Positions 17,869 through 26,285 of a stretch of 64,000 nucleotides of DNA are shown one piece after another. The position numbers and the translations under genes were made by a program. Each line of letters starts with the position of its first letter. Position 1 is the stretch's first letter. This DNA is from Reyranella humidisoli (GTDB lineage: Bacteria; Pseudomonadota; Alphaproteobacteria; Reyranellales; Reyranellaceae). The DNA lies in NCBI RefSeq assembly GCF_019039055.1, contig NZ_JAHOPB010000001.1, positions 2,888,001 to 2,952,000 of the forward strand. The letters run 5' to 3'. The notes beneath the pieces are model-generated. The model did not search any database, had not been told where the DNA came from, and saw nothing but the letters and a program-made list of their open reading frames with translations.

Positions 17869-18795
17869 ATGGCAGCAGGACATTCCCACGGTTCGCAGGG
17901 CCGCTCGCAGGCGACCGGATCCGCTGCCGCCCAGCACAAGACGCGCCTGAAGTGGGCGTTCTTCCTGACGGCCTCGTTCATGGTGGTCGAGGTGATCGGC
18001 GGCCTGGTAACCGGCAGCCTGGCGCTCATTGCCGACGCTGCCCACATGCTGACAGACGCCGGCGGCCTCGCCCTGGCCCTAATCGCCATCAACTTCGGCG
18101 AGCGTCCGGCAACGCCGCAGAAAACGTTTGGCTACGTCCGCATGGAAGTGTTGTCGGCGCTGGCCAACGCGGTCGTCCTGCTGGGCGTGACGGCATTCGT
18201 GCTCTACGAGGCCTACGATCGCTTCCTGAACCCGCCTCAGGTTCTCGGCGGGCCCATGCTGGCGGTCGCCATCGCCGGTCTGATCGTCAATCTCGTCAGC
18301 ATGAAACTGCTGTCCGCGGGTTCGTCGGAGAGCCTCAACGTCAAGGGTGCCTATTTCGAGGTGATGAGCGACATGCTGGGCTCGCTCGGCGTCCTGGTCG
18401 CCGCCGTCGTGATCCTCCTCACCGGATGGACGCTCGCAGACCCCCTGATCGGTGCCGGCATCGGCCTTTTCATCGTCCCGCGCACCTGGATGCTCCTGCG
18501 CGAGGCGATTCACATCCTCATGGAAGGCACGCCGCCCCGTGTCGACCTGACGTTGCTGGAGAAGACGCTGCTGGGCATTCCCGGCGTGACGGCGGTCCAC
18601 GACCTCCATGTCTGGACCATCACGTCCGGCGTCGATTCCATGAGCTGCCATCTCGTGGTCGCCGACATGGCGCGCTCGCGAGAGGTTCTCGCGGCCGCGC
18701 AAGCGGCGATGCGCGACACGTACGGCCTGACTCACAGCACCATCCAGATCGAGGATCAGGCGCTGCGAGCGCAGGAAGGCGCTTCGCGTATCTGA
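17869..18795 (+). CDS. Cation diffusion facilitator (CzcD/ZitB-like) metal efflux protein
   Basis: 308 residues, preceded by GGAGGAGG. A His-containing N-terminus (GHSHGSQG) leads into six predicted membrane helices. The first metal-site motif is ADAAHMLTDAGG; the second is YFEVMSDMLGS, with Glu where ZitB has His, as in many CzcD-branch proteins. The cytoplasmic C-terminal domain contains VHDLHVWTITSG, the family's metal-binding region. It exports Zn(II), Cd(II) or Co(II) by proton antiport. No metalloregulator gene is next to it. Its end lies 12 bases from the convergent CoA-transferase. Confidence 0.92.
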   Translation: MAAGHSHGSQGRSQATGSAAAQHKTRLKWAFFLTASFMVVEVIGGLVTGSLALIADAAHMLTDAGGLALALIAINFGERPATPQKTFGYVRMEVLSALANAVVLLGVTAFVLYEAYDRFLNPPQVLGGPMLAVAIAGLIVNLVSMKLLSAGSSESLNVKGAYFEVMSDMLGSLGVLVAAVVILLTGWTLADPLIGAGIGLFIVPRTWMLLREAIHILMEGTPPRVDLTLLEKTLLGIPGVTAVHDLHVWTITSGVDSMSCHLVVADMARSREVLAAAQAAMRDTYGLTHSTIQIEDQALRAQEGASRI

Positions 18796-18807
18796 GAGCG
18801 ATACCGC

Positions 18808-20004
18808 CTACACCGCGCCGCCGGACTTGAGCCCGGCGATGGCCTTAGCGTCGTAGCCCAGACCGGCCAGCACTTCGTCCGTGTGCTGGCCGAGGTCCGG
18901 CGTCGGGTTGAGCGTCTTGGGCTGCGGGTAGTCGGAGAGGTTGATCGGCTGGCCGACGACCTTGATCTCGCCGAGCGCGGGATGCTGGACCGGTCGCGCG
19001 ATACCGAGGTGCTGGACCTGCGGTTCGGCGAAGGTCTTGTCGATCGTGTTGATCGGGCCGCAGGGGACGCCCGCCTTGTTCAGCGATTCGATCCAGTGCG
19101 CGCTGGTATTGGTCTTCGTCACCTCGGCCAGCCGTTCGTTCAGCGCCTTGCGGTTCTGCGAGCGCAGGGCCGGCGTGGCGTGCTCGGGATGGTCGATGAG
19201 CGTCTGGGCGCCCAGCGCCAGCGCGGCGCGCTTCCACATCTTGTCGCCGGCGGCGGCGATGTTGATGTAGCCGTCGCTGGTCGGGAAGACGCCGGTTGGG
19301 ATGCTGGTCGGATGGTCGTTGCCGGCCTGCTTCGGCACCTCGCCTTTCATCAGCCAGCGCGAGGCCTGGAAGTCGAGCATGAAGATCTGCGCCTCGATCA
19401 GCGAGGTATGGACCCACTGGCCCTTGCCGGTGCGCTCGCGCGTGTAGAGCGCCAGCATGATCGCCTGCGCCAGCAGGAGACCCGAGGTGAGATCGGCAAT
19501 GGGAATGCCGACCCTCATCGGGCCGCGACCGGGCTCGCCGGTGATCGACATCAGGCCGCCCATGCCCTGGGCGATCTGGTCGACGCCGGGACGCGCCGCA
19601 TCGGGGCCGCTCTGGCCGAAGCCCGCGATCGAGCCGTAGATGATTCGCGGGTTGATCTTCGCCACCGTGTCGTAGTCGACCTTGAGGCGATGCTTCACGT
19701 CCGAGCGATAGTTCTCGACGATGACGTCGGCCTTGGCCGCGAGCTTCATGAAGATCGCATGACCTTCCGGGCTCTTGAGATTGAGTGTCATCGACTTCTT
19801 GTTGCGGTGCAGGTTCTGGAAGTCGAAGCCGTGGCGCGCGCCGCCCATCGAATCGTTGTTCTTGCCGCCTTCGGACGGCGGCGGCGGCGGCTCGATCTTG
19901 ATGACATGCGCGCCCCAGTCTGCGAGCTGGCGCACGGCGGTCGGGCCGGCGCGATGCGCCGTGAGGTCGAGGACGGTGAGGTCGGACAGGGGCAGGGCGG
20001 TCAT
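18808..20004 (-). CDS. Family III CoA-transferase (CaiB/BaiF)
   Basis: 398 residues from ATG 20004, with GAGGAAA upstream. Family features are VLDLTAHRAGPTAVRQLADWGAHVIKIEPP in segments, the QNLHRNKKSMTLNLKS stretch, NPRIIYGSIAGFGQSGP, and the catalytic Asp at about D171 in VGIPIADLTSG. Enzymes of this family move CoA between an acyl-CoA and a free carboxylic acid (formyl-, carnitinyl-, succinyl-CoA and others). It starts 19 bases after the crotonase gene stop, so the two form an acyl-CoA catabolic operon. Confidence 0.9.
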   Translation of the reverse strand: MTALPLSDLTVLDLTAHRAGPTAVRQLADWGAHVIKIEPPPPPSEGGKNNDSMGGARHGFDFQNLHRNKKSMTLNLKSPEGHAIFMKLAAKADVIVENYRSDVKHRLKVDYDTVAKINPRIIYGSIAGFGQSGPDAARPGVDQIAQGMGGLMSITGEPGRGPMRVGIPIADLTSGLLLAQAIMLALYTRERTGKGQWVHTSLIEAQIFMLDFQASRWLMKGEVPKQAGNDHPTSIPTGVFPTSDGYINIAAAGDKMWKRAALALGAQTLIDHPEHATPALRSQNRKALNERLAEVTKTNTSAHWIESLNKAGVPCGPINTIDKTFAEPQVQHLGIARPVQHPALGEIKVVGQPINLSDYPQPKTLNPTPDLGQHTDEVLAGLGYDAKAIAGLKSGGAV

Positions 20005-20023
20005 GGGGTTTCCTCGGTGCTCG

Positions 20024-20812
20024 TTAGCGGCCCTTGAAGACCGGCTTGCGCTTTTCCATGAACGCCCGGCGGCCTTCCTTGAAGTCCTCGCTGTCGAAAC
20101 AGGCCTCGGCCATCCTGTCGAGCTTCGCGTGGTCCTGCTTCGATTCGGGCTTGGCGATTTCGCGCGCCGCGGCCTTGGCGAGGCTGATCGTGAGCGGCGC
20201 GTTCTGGGCGATGGCGCCGGTGATGCCGTCGACCATGGCGTCGAGCTCGGCATCGGCGGCGACGCCGTGCACCAGGCCCATGTCGTAGGCTTCCTTCGAG
20301 GAATACTGCTTGGCCGTGAACAGGAACTCCATGGCGCGCGGCAGGCCCACGATCCGCGAGAAGCGCTCGATGCGCAGGAAACCGTAGCCGAGGCCGAGCT
20401 TGGCGGCCGGCACGCCGAAGCGCGCGCCCTCGTTGCAGTAGCGCAGGTCGCAGCAGGCCGCGAGGTTCATGCCGCCGCCGATGCAGTAGCCGGTGATTTT
20501 GGCGATGGTCGGCCTGGGAAAATCGTAGAGCGCCTCGTAGCCTTCCTTGGAGATGGCGTCGTAGCGCACCTGCGCCTCGGCATTGGCGCGTTCGCTTTCG
20601 AACTTGGAGATGTCGGCTCCGGAGACGAAAGCCTTGCCGCCCGAGCCGCTGACGACGAGGCAGCGGATCTCGGGATCCTGGGCGAAGTCCTTGAGGATGC
20701 CCACGAAGCCGTCCCACATGTCGAGCGAGACGGCATTGAGCTTCGCCGGATTGTTGAAGACGACGTGGCCCACCGCGCCTTCGCGCCGCCCGATGATTTT
20801 CTGTTCCTGCAT
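20024..20812 (-). CDS. Crotonase (enoyl-CoA hydratase/isomerase) family protein
   Basis: 262 residues from ATG 20812, preceded by GGAAGGA. The crotonase fold is clear: NPAKLNAVS, the first oxyanion-hole segment AFVSGADISKF and the second GYCIGGGMNLAACCDL. The two glutamates that activate water in true enoyl-CoA hydratases are replaced (N116 in GGGMNLA and A136 in FGVPAAKLG). Another crotonase reaction is therefore more likely, such as isomerisation, hydrolysis or decarboxylation. It is cotranscribed with the family III CoA-transferase immediately downstream and divergent from the ABC operon at 20894 (81-base gap). Confidence 0.88.
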   Translation of the reverse strand: MQEQKIIGRREGAVGHVVFNNPAKLNAVSLDMWDGFVGILKDFAQDPEIRCLVVSGSGGKAFVSGADISKFESERANAEAQVRYDAISKEGYEALYDFPRPTIAKITGYCIGGGMNLAACCDLRYCNEGARFGVPAAKLGLGYGFLRIERFSRIVGLPRAMEFLFTAKQYSSKEAYDMGLVHGVAADAELDAMVDGITGAIAQNAPLTISLAKAAAREIAKPESKQDHAKLDRMAEACFDSEDFKEGRRAFMEKRKPVFKGR

Positions 20813-20893
20813 GCCGGCAATCCTTCCAATGAGGCGGCGAATATAGCGTGAGCCGGACGATTTGAATAAGGTGAGAGACAACCGGGAGGAATC

Positions 20894-21961
20894 GTGGCCT
20901 CAGTCGAACTGAAGGGCCTTTCCAAGCACTACGGCGCCGCCGTCGCTGTCGACGACGTTTCGCTGCGCGTGGAGCATGGCCAGCTCGTCTGCCTTCTGGG
21001 CCCGTCGGGCTGCGGCAAGACCACGACGCTGCGGCTGATCGCGGGCTTCATCGAACCCTCGGCAGGCGAAATCGAGGTTGGCGGCAAGGTACTGTCCTCG
21101 CCTTCTCGCACGGTGCCGCCCGAGGGCCGCAAGATGTCGATGATCTTCCAGAGCTACGCGCTGTGGCCGCACATGACGGTGGCCGAGAACGTCGCCTACG
21201 GGCTCAAGATCCGGAAGCTCGACCGCACCACGATCGAGAGCAAGCTGAAGGCGATCCTCTCGACCGCGCACCTCGAGGCGCTGGCCGACCGCTATCCCGG
21301 CGAACTGTCCGGCGGTCAGCAGCAGCGGGTGTCGCTCGCCCGCGCGCTGGTCGTCGAGCCCGAGACGCTGCTGCTCGACGAGCCGCTGTCCAACCTCGAC
21401 GCCAACCTGCGCGAGGAGATGCGCTTCGAGATCCGCCGCCTGCACGACCAGTATCGCTACACCACCGTCTACGTGACCCACGACCAGGCCGAGGCCATGA
21501 CCACGGCCGACCTGATCGCGGTGATGAACAAGGGCAAGGTCGAACAGCTCGGACCGCCGGAAGAGATTTACGCTCGGCCGCGCTCGGAATTCGTCGCCCG
21601 CTTCATCGGCGGCTCGAACGTGCTGGTGGCCAAGGCAATCGACGATGGCCGCGTCTCGGTCGGTGGCGGCGTGCTGCGCACGACGGGGCGGCCGCTGGTC
21701 GCCGGCCGGCCAGTTGCCGTCTCGGTGCGCCAGCACGAGGTCGGCATTGCCCTCGAAGCGCTACCGCCTGGAGCGGAGAATCACCTGCACGGCACCGTGA
21801 CACGACAGGTCTTCCTGGGCTCGACGCGCGACTACACGGTCACGCTCGACGACGGGACGGAGCTGCGCGTCACCGCGCCGCCCGGGCGCAACATCGCGCC
21901 CGGTCAATCGGTCTGGCTGCACCTGCCGGCGGAACAATGCCGGGCATTGGCGGAGGAGTAA
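20894..21961 (+). CDS. Iron/phosphonate-type ABC importer ATPase (FbpC/PotA-like)
   Basis: 355 residues from a GTG at 20894, with GGGAGGA 4 bases upstream. Walker A GPSGCGKTT begins at residue 36, the Q-loop is in IFQSYALWPHMTV, the signature is LSGGQQQRVSLARAL and Walker B is LLLDEPLSNLD. After residue about 240 there is a TOBE-type domain (FIGGSNVLVAKAI, then GTVTRQVFLGSTRDYTV). It is the first gene of the operon ATPase, two binding proteins, fused permease, separated by 3-base gaps or overlaps. The family imports Fe(III), 2-aminoethylphosphonate or polyamines. Confidence 0.92.
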   Translation: MASVELKGLSKHYGAAVAVDDVSLRVEHGQLVCLLGPSGCGKTTTLRLIAGFIEPSAGEIEVGGKVLSSPSRTVPPEGRKMSMIFQSYALWPHMTVAENVAYGLKIRKLDRTTIESKLKAILSTAHLEALADRYPGELSGGQQQRVSLARALVVEPETLLLDEPLSNLDANLREEMRFEIRRLHDQYRYTTVYVTHDQAEAMTTADLIAVMNKGKVEQLGPPEEIYARPRSEFVARFIGGSNVLVAKAIDDGRVSVGGGVLRTTGRPLVAGRPVAVSVRQHEVGIALEALPPGAENHLHGTVTRQVFLGSTRDYTVTLDDGTELRVTAPPGRNIAPGQSVWLHLPAEQCRALAEE

Positions 21962-21964
21962 TCC

Positions 21965-23026
21965 ATGACGATGAAGCTGACGCGACGCCATGTGCTTGCC
22001 GCCTCGACGGCGGCGGCCGCCGGAGCGTTCATCACGCCGGTACGCGCCGCACCGCCGGAGCCGACGAAGATCACGCCCGCGCTGATCGAGGCGGCGAAGA
22101 AGGAAGGCAAATTCTCCTGGTACACGTCGGTCGATCTGGCGCTCGCGGAGAAGGTCGCGAAGGCGTTCGAGGCCCAGTATCCCGGCGTCAAGATGAAGGT
22201 CGAGCGCTCGGGCGCGGAGCGCAACTTCCAGCGCATTGGCCAGGAGTTTCAGAACAGGATCTATAACTGCGACGTCGTGAACAGTTCGGACGCCGCGCAC
22301 CTCATCGTGTGGAAGCGGGCGAAGATGCTGGCGCCGTTCGTGCCGGAAGAGGTGGCGCAGTATTTTCCCGACGCGCACAAGGACCCGGACGGCATGTTCG
22401 CCTCGTGGCGCATCACGCTCTGCCCGATCGCCTACAACACGAAGCTCGTGAAGGTCGAGGACGCGCCGAAATCCTACGCCGATCTGCTCGATCCGAAATG
22501 GTCGGGCAAGATGGTCAAGGCGCATCCCGGCTACAGCGGCACCATCATGACGGCGACGCAGCAGCTCAGCCGCGATCTCGGCTGGTCGTGGTTCGAGAAG
22601 CTCGCGAAGCAGAAGGTCATGCAGGTCCAGTCGGCGACCGAGCCACCCAAGAAGCTGGCACAGGGCGAGCGTGCGGTCATGGCCGATGGCAGCGAGTATG
22701 TCGTCGAAGAGCTGAAGTCGCGTGGCGAGCCGGTCGAGATCGTCTATGCCAACGAAGGCACGCCCTTGATCACGGGCCCCTCCGCGGTGATGGCCAGTGC
22801 GCCCAACCCCAACGCGGCGCGGCTGTTTCAAGCCTGGTCGATGACGCGCGAGGCGCAGCAACTCAACATCGATGTGGGTGCGCTGCGATCGGCGCATCCT
22901 CAGGCCAGGGATCGTGCCGACATGAAGAAGTTCTCCGATGTAAAGCTGCTCAAGGAAGAGGCGAACGTCGTTGCCGACCAGGCCGACGCGATCAAGGCCC
23001 AGTACGTCAAATACTTCAAGGTGTAG
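21965..23026 (+). CDS. ABC extracellular solute-binding protein (FbpA/AfuA-type), first of a tandem pair
   Basis: 353 residues with a signal sequence (MKLTRRHVLAASTAAAAGAFI, cleaved near VRA, about residue 29). The mature part begins ITPALIEAAKKEGKFSWYTS, typical of family 1 binding proteins of the Fe(III)/thiamine/phosphonate cluster. Other shared blocks with the next gene are NSSDAAHLIVWKR, LLDPKWSGKMVKAHPGYSG, IMTATQQL and VQSATEPPKK. It starts 3 bases after the ATPase stop. Ferric-binding residues (paired Tyr) cannot be confidently identified, so the ligand is open. Confidence 0.9.
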   Translation: MTMKLTRRHVLAASTAAAAGAFITPVRAAPPEPTKITPALIEAAKKEGKFSWYTSVDLALAEKVAKAFEAQYPGVKMKVERSGAERNFQRIGQEFQNRIYNCDVVNSSDAAHLIVWKRAKMLAPFVPEEVAQYFPDAHKDPDGMFASWRITLCPIAYNTKLVKVEDAPKSYADLLDPKWSGKMVKAHPGYSGTIMTATQQLSRDLGWSWFEKLAKQKVMQVQSATEPPKKLAQGERAVMADGSEYVVEELKSRGEPVEIVYANEGTPLITGPSAVMASAPNPNAARLFQAWSMTREAQQLNIDVGALRSAHPQARDRADMKKFSDVKLLKEEANVVADQADAIKAQYVKYFKV

Positions 23027-23029
23027 CCC

Positions 23030-24082
23030 ATGCGCCGTCGTCGATTCGTCACTGCCGTCGCCGCATCCGCGGTTCTCGCCCCGCTCGGCGCACGCGTCCT
23101 GTCCGCCGCGCCACCGACCACGGCCATCACCCCGGAGTTGATCGAAGCCGCCAAGAAGGAAGGCAAGGTCACCTACTACACGGCGATGGATCTCTCCGTC
23201 GCCGAGCCGATGGCCAAGGCTTTCGAGGCCAGGTATCCCGGCATCAAGGTCGCGGTCGAGCGCACTGGCGCCGAGCGGCTGTTCAACCGCATCGGCCAGG
23301 AAGTCGGCAGCAACATCCGTCGCGTCGACGTGGCCAACAGCTCCGACGCCGCACACTTCATCGTGTGGAAGCGGCAGGGCTGGCTCGAACCCTTCCTGAC
23401 GCCGGACATGGCCGAGAACCTGCCGGCCGACCAGCGCGATCCTGACGGGGCCTTCGTCAACCAGCGCACGCACCTGTCAGCCATCGCCTACAATACGAAG
23501 CTGGTGAAGCCCGAGGACGCGCCGAAGGGCTTCGTCGATCTGCTCGACCCGAAGTACGCGGGCAAGATGGTGAAGGGCCATCCGGGCTATTCCGGCACGA
23601 TCATGACCGCGACCCAGCAGCTTGCGAAGGCGCTGGGCTGGGAGTATTTCGAGAAGCTCTCCAAGCAGAAGGTGCTGCAGGTCCAGTCGGCCACCGAGCC
23701 GCCCAAGCGTATCGAGGCGGGCGAGCGCGCCATCGCCGTCGACGGCAGCGACTATCTCTTCTGGATGGCCAAGGAGCGTGGGGCGCCGATCGAGGTGGTG
23801 CATGCCGTCGAGGGCACGCCGCAGATCTCCAACCCGATGGCGATCTTCAAGGCCGCACCCAACCCCAATTCGGCGCGTCTCCTCTCCGGCTGGATCATGT
23901 CGCCCGAAGGCCAGGAGTTCATCGTCAAGGTGAGCGGCCAGTATCCGGCGAACAAGCTGGTGAAGGCCAAGGAAGGCCGGCCGGCGCTGGCGTCGATCAA
24001 GACGCTGCCGGAGGACCCTCTGGAGGTCGAGAAGACGGCCGACGAGATCAAGACGCGGTACCAGCGTTACTTCAAGGTATGA
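23030..24082 (+). CDS. ABC extracellular solute-binding protein (FbpA/AfuA-type), second of a tandem pair
   Basis: 350 residues with signal MRRRRFVTAVAASAVLAPLG, cleaved near LSAAP. It is a clear paralogue of the preceding protein: ITPELIEAAKKEGKVTYYTA, NSSDAAHFIVWKR, LLDPKYAGKMVKGHPGYSG, IMTATQQL, VQSATEPPKR and a shared C-terminal (I/IK)(T/A)(R/Q)Y..YFKV ending. It starts 3 bases after the first binding protein and overlaps the permease start as ATGA. Divergence is high enough that the two may have different ligand preferences while feeding one permease. Confidence 0.9.
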   Translation: MRRRRFVTAVAASAVLAPLGARVLSAAPPTTAITPELIEAAKKEGKVTYYTAMDLSVAEPMAKAFEARYPGIKVAVERTGAERLFNRIGQEVGSNIRRVDVANSSDAAHFIVWKRQGWLEPFLTPDMAENLPADQRDPDGAFVNQRTHLSAIAYNTKLVKPEDAPKGFVDLLDPKYAGKMVKGHPGYSGTIMTATQQLAKALGWEYFEKLSKQKVLQVQSATEPPKRIEAGERAIAVDGSDYLFWMAKERGAPIEVVHAVEGTPQISNPMAIFKAAPNPNSARLLSGWIMSPEGQEFIVKVSGQYPANKLVKAKEGRPALASIKTLPEDPLEVEKTADEIKTRYQRYFKV

Positions 24083-25758
24083 CGCGCAGTCTCGACCTCT
24101 CGCGGCCCGTCCTTCTAGGCGTCGCCGCCCTGCTGGCGGCGATGATCGTGCTGCCGGTCGGCTGGCTGCTGGTCGTCAGCCTGACCTCGAAGGAGGGCGG
24201 CTTCACGCTCGCCAACTTCGGGACGCTGTTCACCGATCCGACCTTCGTGGATCCGCTGGTCACGACTCTGATCATCGCCTGCTCGGTGAGCGCGATCTGC
24301 TGCCTGGTGGCAGCACCACTGGGCTGGCTGGTGTCGCGCACCGACATGCCGCTCGCGCGCACCATCCGCACGCTGGTCATGGCTTCGCTGGTCACGCCGC
24401 CCTTCGTCGGCGCCATCGCCTGGGAAATGCTGGCGGCCCCCAACTCGGGTCTGCTGAACCAGCTCTGGCGGCTGCTCAGCGGCATGCCCCCCGACGAGGC
24501 GCTGTTCGACATCTACAGCCTGGGCGGGCTGATCTTCGTCATCTCCTGCTACACGTTCCCCTATGTCTTCATCCTGGTCGCCAACGCACTCGACCGCATG
24601 CCGGGCGAGTTGGAGGACGCATCGTCGATGCTGGGGGCGAAGACCTGGCAGACCGCGCGCCTTATCACCGTGCCGCTGGCGCTGCCGGTGCTGCTGGCCG
24701 GTGCGCTGGTCGCCTTCCTGCAGGCGCTGAACCTGTTCGGCTCGCCCGCCATCCTCGCCATTCCCGCGGGCTTCCACACGCTCACCACGCGTATCTGGAG
24801 TCTGTTCCAGTTCCCGCCCAAACCCGAGCTGGCGGCTGCGGCCTCGGTACCGCTCCTGGTGCTGACGGTCCTGCTGCTGCGTGCCCAGGCGATGGCCCTG
24901 GGCCGGCGTGGCTATGCGGTGCTGGGTGGCAAGTACGGTGCGCCGCGGCCCATTCGCCTGGGCTGGCTGCGCGGGCCGGCCGTGGGGCTGGCGCTGTTCG
25001 TTCTCGCCATGCCGCTGTTCCTGCCCTACGCGGCGCTGTTCAATTCGGCCTTCTCGCGTGTGGCCTCGCGCATCGTCGGGCCGGACACGATCACGCTGCA
25101 CAACGTGAAGTTCACTTTCCTCGAGCTCAGCTCGACGATGCCGGCGCTGAAGAACACCTTCCTGTTGGCCACTGCCACGGCCACGCTGGGCGCGCTGCTG
25201 GCGCTGCTGATCGCCTACATCGTCGCCCGCAAGGCGATGCGCGGCTATCGCGTGCTGGGATTCCTCGCAACCGCGCCGCTCGCCATTCCGGGGATCGTTC
25301 TGGGTGTCGGCCTTTTCCTCGCCTATACGCGGCCGCCGCTCGCCCTCTACGGCACGCTGTGGATCCTGCTGATCGCCTTCGTGACGATCGAGCTTCCGGC
25401 GGCCTACCAGCAACTCGGCTCGGCCTTCCATGCCGTGCATCCCGAACTGGAGGAGGCGGGCCGCATGCTCGGCGCCACGCGCCTGCGAACCCTGGCCGAC
25501 ATCACGGCACCGTTGCTGCGCTCGGCGGTGATCGCGACCTGGTGCTTCATTTTCGTCGCCACGATTCGCGAACTGTCGGCCGCCGTGATCCTGTTTACCT
25601 CGGAGACGAAGGTTCTTTCCGTGCTGATCTTCGATCTCAAGGAAAGCGGCGATGTCGGGGCCATCGCGGTACTGAGCCTGACAATGGTGGCCATCACCAC
25701 TATCGTGATCGCCGGCGCCAACCGCCTCCACGCCAAGGCTCAGACGAGACCGGCCTGA
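24079..25758 (+). CDS. ABC importer permease with two fused membrane domains (FbpB-like)
   Basis: 559 residues with about twelve membrane segments in two repeats. Each half carries the EAA coupling loop: the first around ELEDASSMLGAKTWQTARLI, the second around ELEEAGRMLGATRLRTLADI. Such fused permeases serve Fe(III), 2-aminoethylphosphonate and similar substrates with a single subunit. It overlaps the second binding protein by 4 bases and ends the operon. No terminator is evident before the SH3 gene 59 bases on. Confidence 0.92.
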   Translation: MTRSLDLSRPVLLGVAALLAAMIVLPVGWLLVVSLTSKEGGFTLANFGTLFTDPTFVDPLVTTLIIACSVSAICCLVAAPLGWLVSRTDMPLARTIRTLVMASLVTPPFVGAIAWEMLAAPNSGLLNQLWRLLSGMPPDEALFDIYSLGGLIFVISCYTFPYVFILVANALDRMPGELEDASSMLGAKTWQTARLITVPLALPVLLAGALVAFLQALNLFGSPAILAIPAGFHTLTTRIWSLFQFPPKPELAAAASVPLLVLTVLLLRAQAMALGRRGYAVLGGKYGAPRPIRLGWLRGPAVGLALFVLAMPLFLPYAALFNSAFSRVASRIVGPDTITLHNVKFTFLELSSTMPALKNTFLLATATATLGALLALLIAYIVARKAMRGYRVLGFLATAPLAIPGIVLGVGLFLAYTRPPLALYGTLWILLIAFVTIELPAAYQQLGSAFHAVHPELEEAGRMLGATRLRTLADITAPLLRSAVIATWCFIFVATIRELSAAVILFTSETKVLSVLIFDLKESGDVGAIAVLSLTMVAITTIVIAGANRLHAKAQTRPA

Positions 25759-25817
25759 CGCGGCAGGCGCCGCGCAAGGAGTCGATGGTCGCAGATCACG
25801 GGAAGGAACCCTCACGC

Positions 25818-26267
25818 ATGCTGTCATGTCGTCATGGCTTGATCGTTCTCCTCGTCGCCATCCTCGCGCTGGGCATGTCGCGTGCCTACGCCCAGCAGAT
25901 GGTGAGCGTCGCGGCGGAGGAGGTGAATTTCCGCAGCGGTCCGGGGACGCGTTATCCGGCGGAGTGGGTGTTGGGGAGAGGGTTCCCACTGAAGATCGTC
26001 GGACGACGCGGCGACTGGCTGGAAGTGCGCGACTTCGAGAACGACAAGGGCTGGGTTCTCCGCAAGCTCACCAGCAGCACGGCGTATCACATCGTGAAGG
26101 TCAAGATTGCCAACTTGCGCAGCCAGCCGACGACAACCAGTCGCGTCGTCGGCAAATTCGCCTATGGCGATACGCTGAAGACGCTCGAACGCCGGGGCGG
26201 CTGGGTGAAGGTCCAGCGCGAGGACCTGCGCGGGTGGATCTCGCGGAAACTGCTGTGGGGATGGTAG
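25818..26267 (+). CDS. Secreted protein with two bacterial SH3 domains
   Basis: 149 residues. The signal peptide is a hydrophobic run ending SRAYAQQ (cleavage near residue 25). Two SH3b repeats follow: VNFRSGPGTRYPAEWVLGRG with WLEVRD and GWVL, then ANLRSQPTTTSRVVGKFAYGD with WVKVQ and GWIS. The paired LRS.P and GW pattern is typical of bacterial SH3 proteins in the envelope that bind cell wall or partner proteins. An in-frame ATG at 25785 is an alternative start, adding 11 residues ahead of the signal sequence; I prefer 25818. Confidence 0.82.
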   Translation: MLSCRHGLIVLLVAILALGMSRAYAQQMVSVAAEEVNFRSGPGTRYPAEWVLGRGFPLKIVGRRGDWLEVRDFENDKGWVLRKLTSSTAYHIVKVKIANLRSQPTTTSRVVGKFAYGDTLKTLERRGGWVKVQREDLRGWISRKLLWGW

Positions 26268-26285
26268 GCGAGTCCGTTCCGGGCG

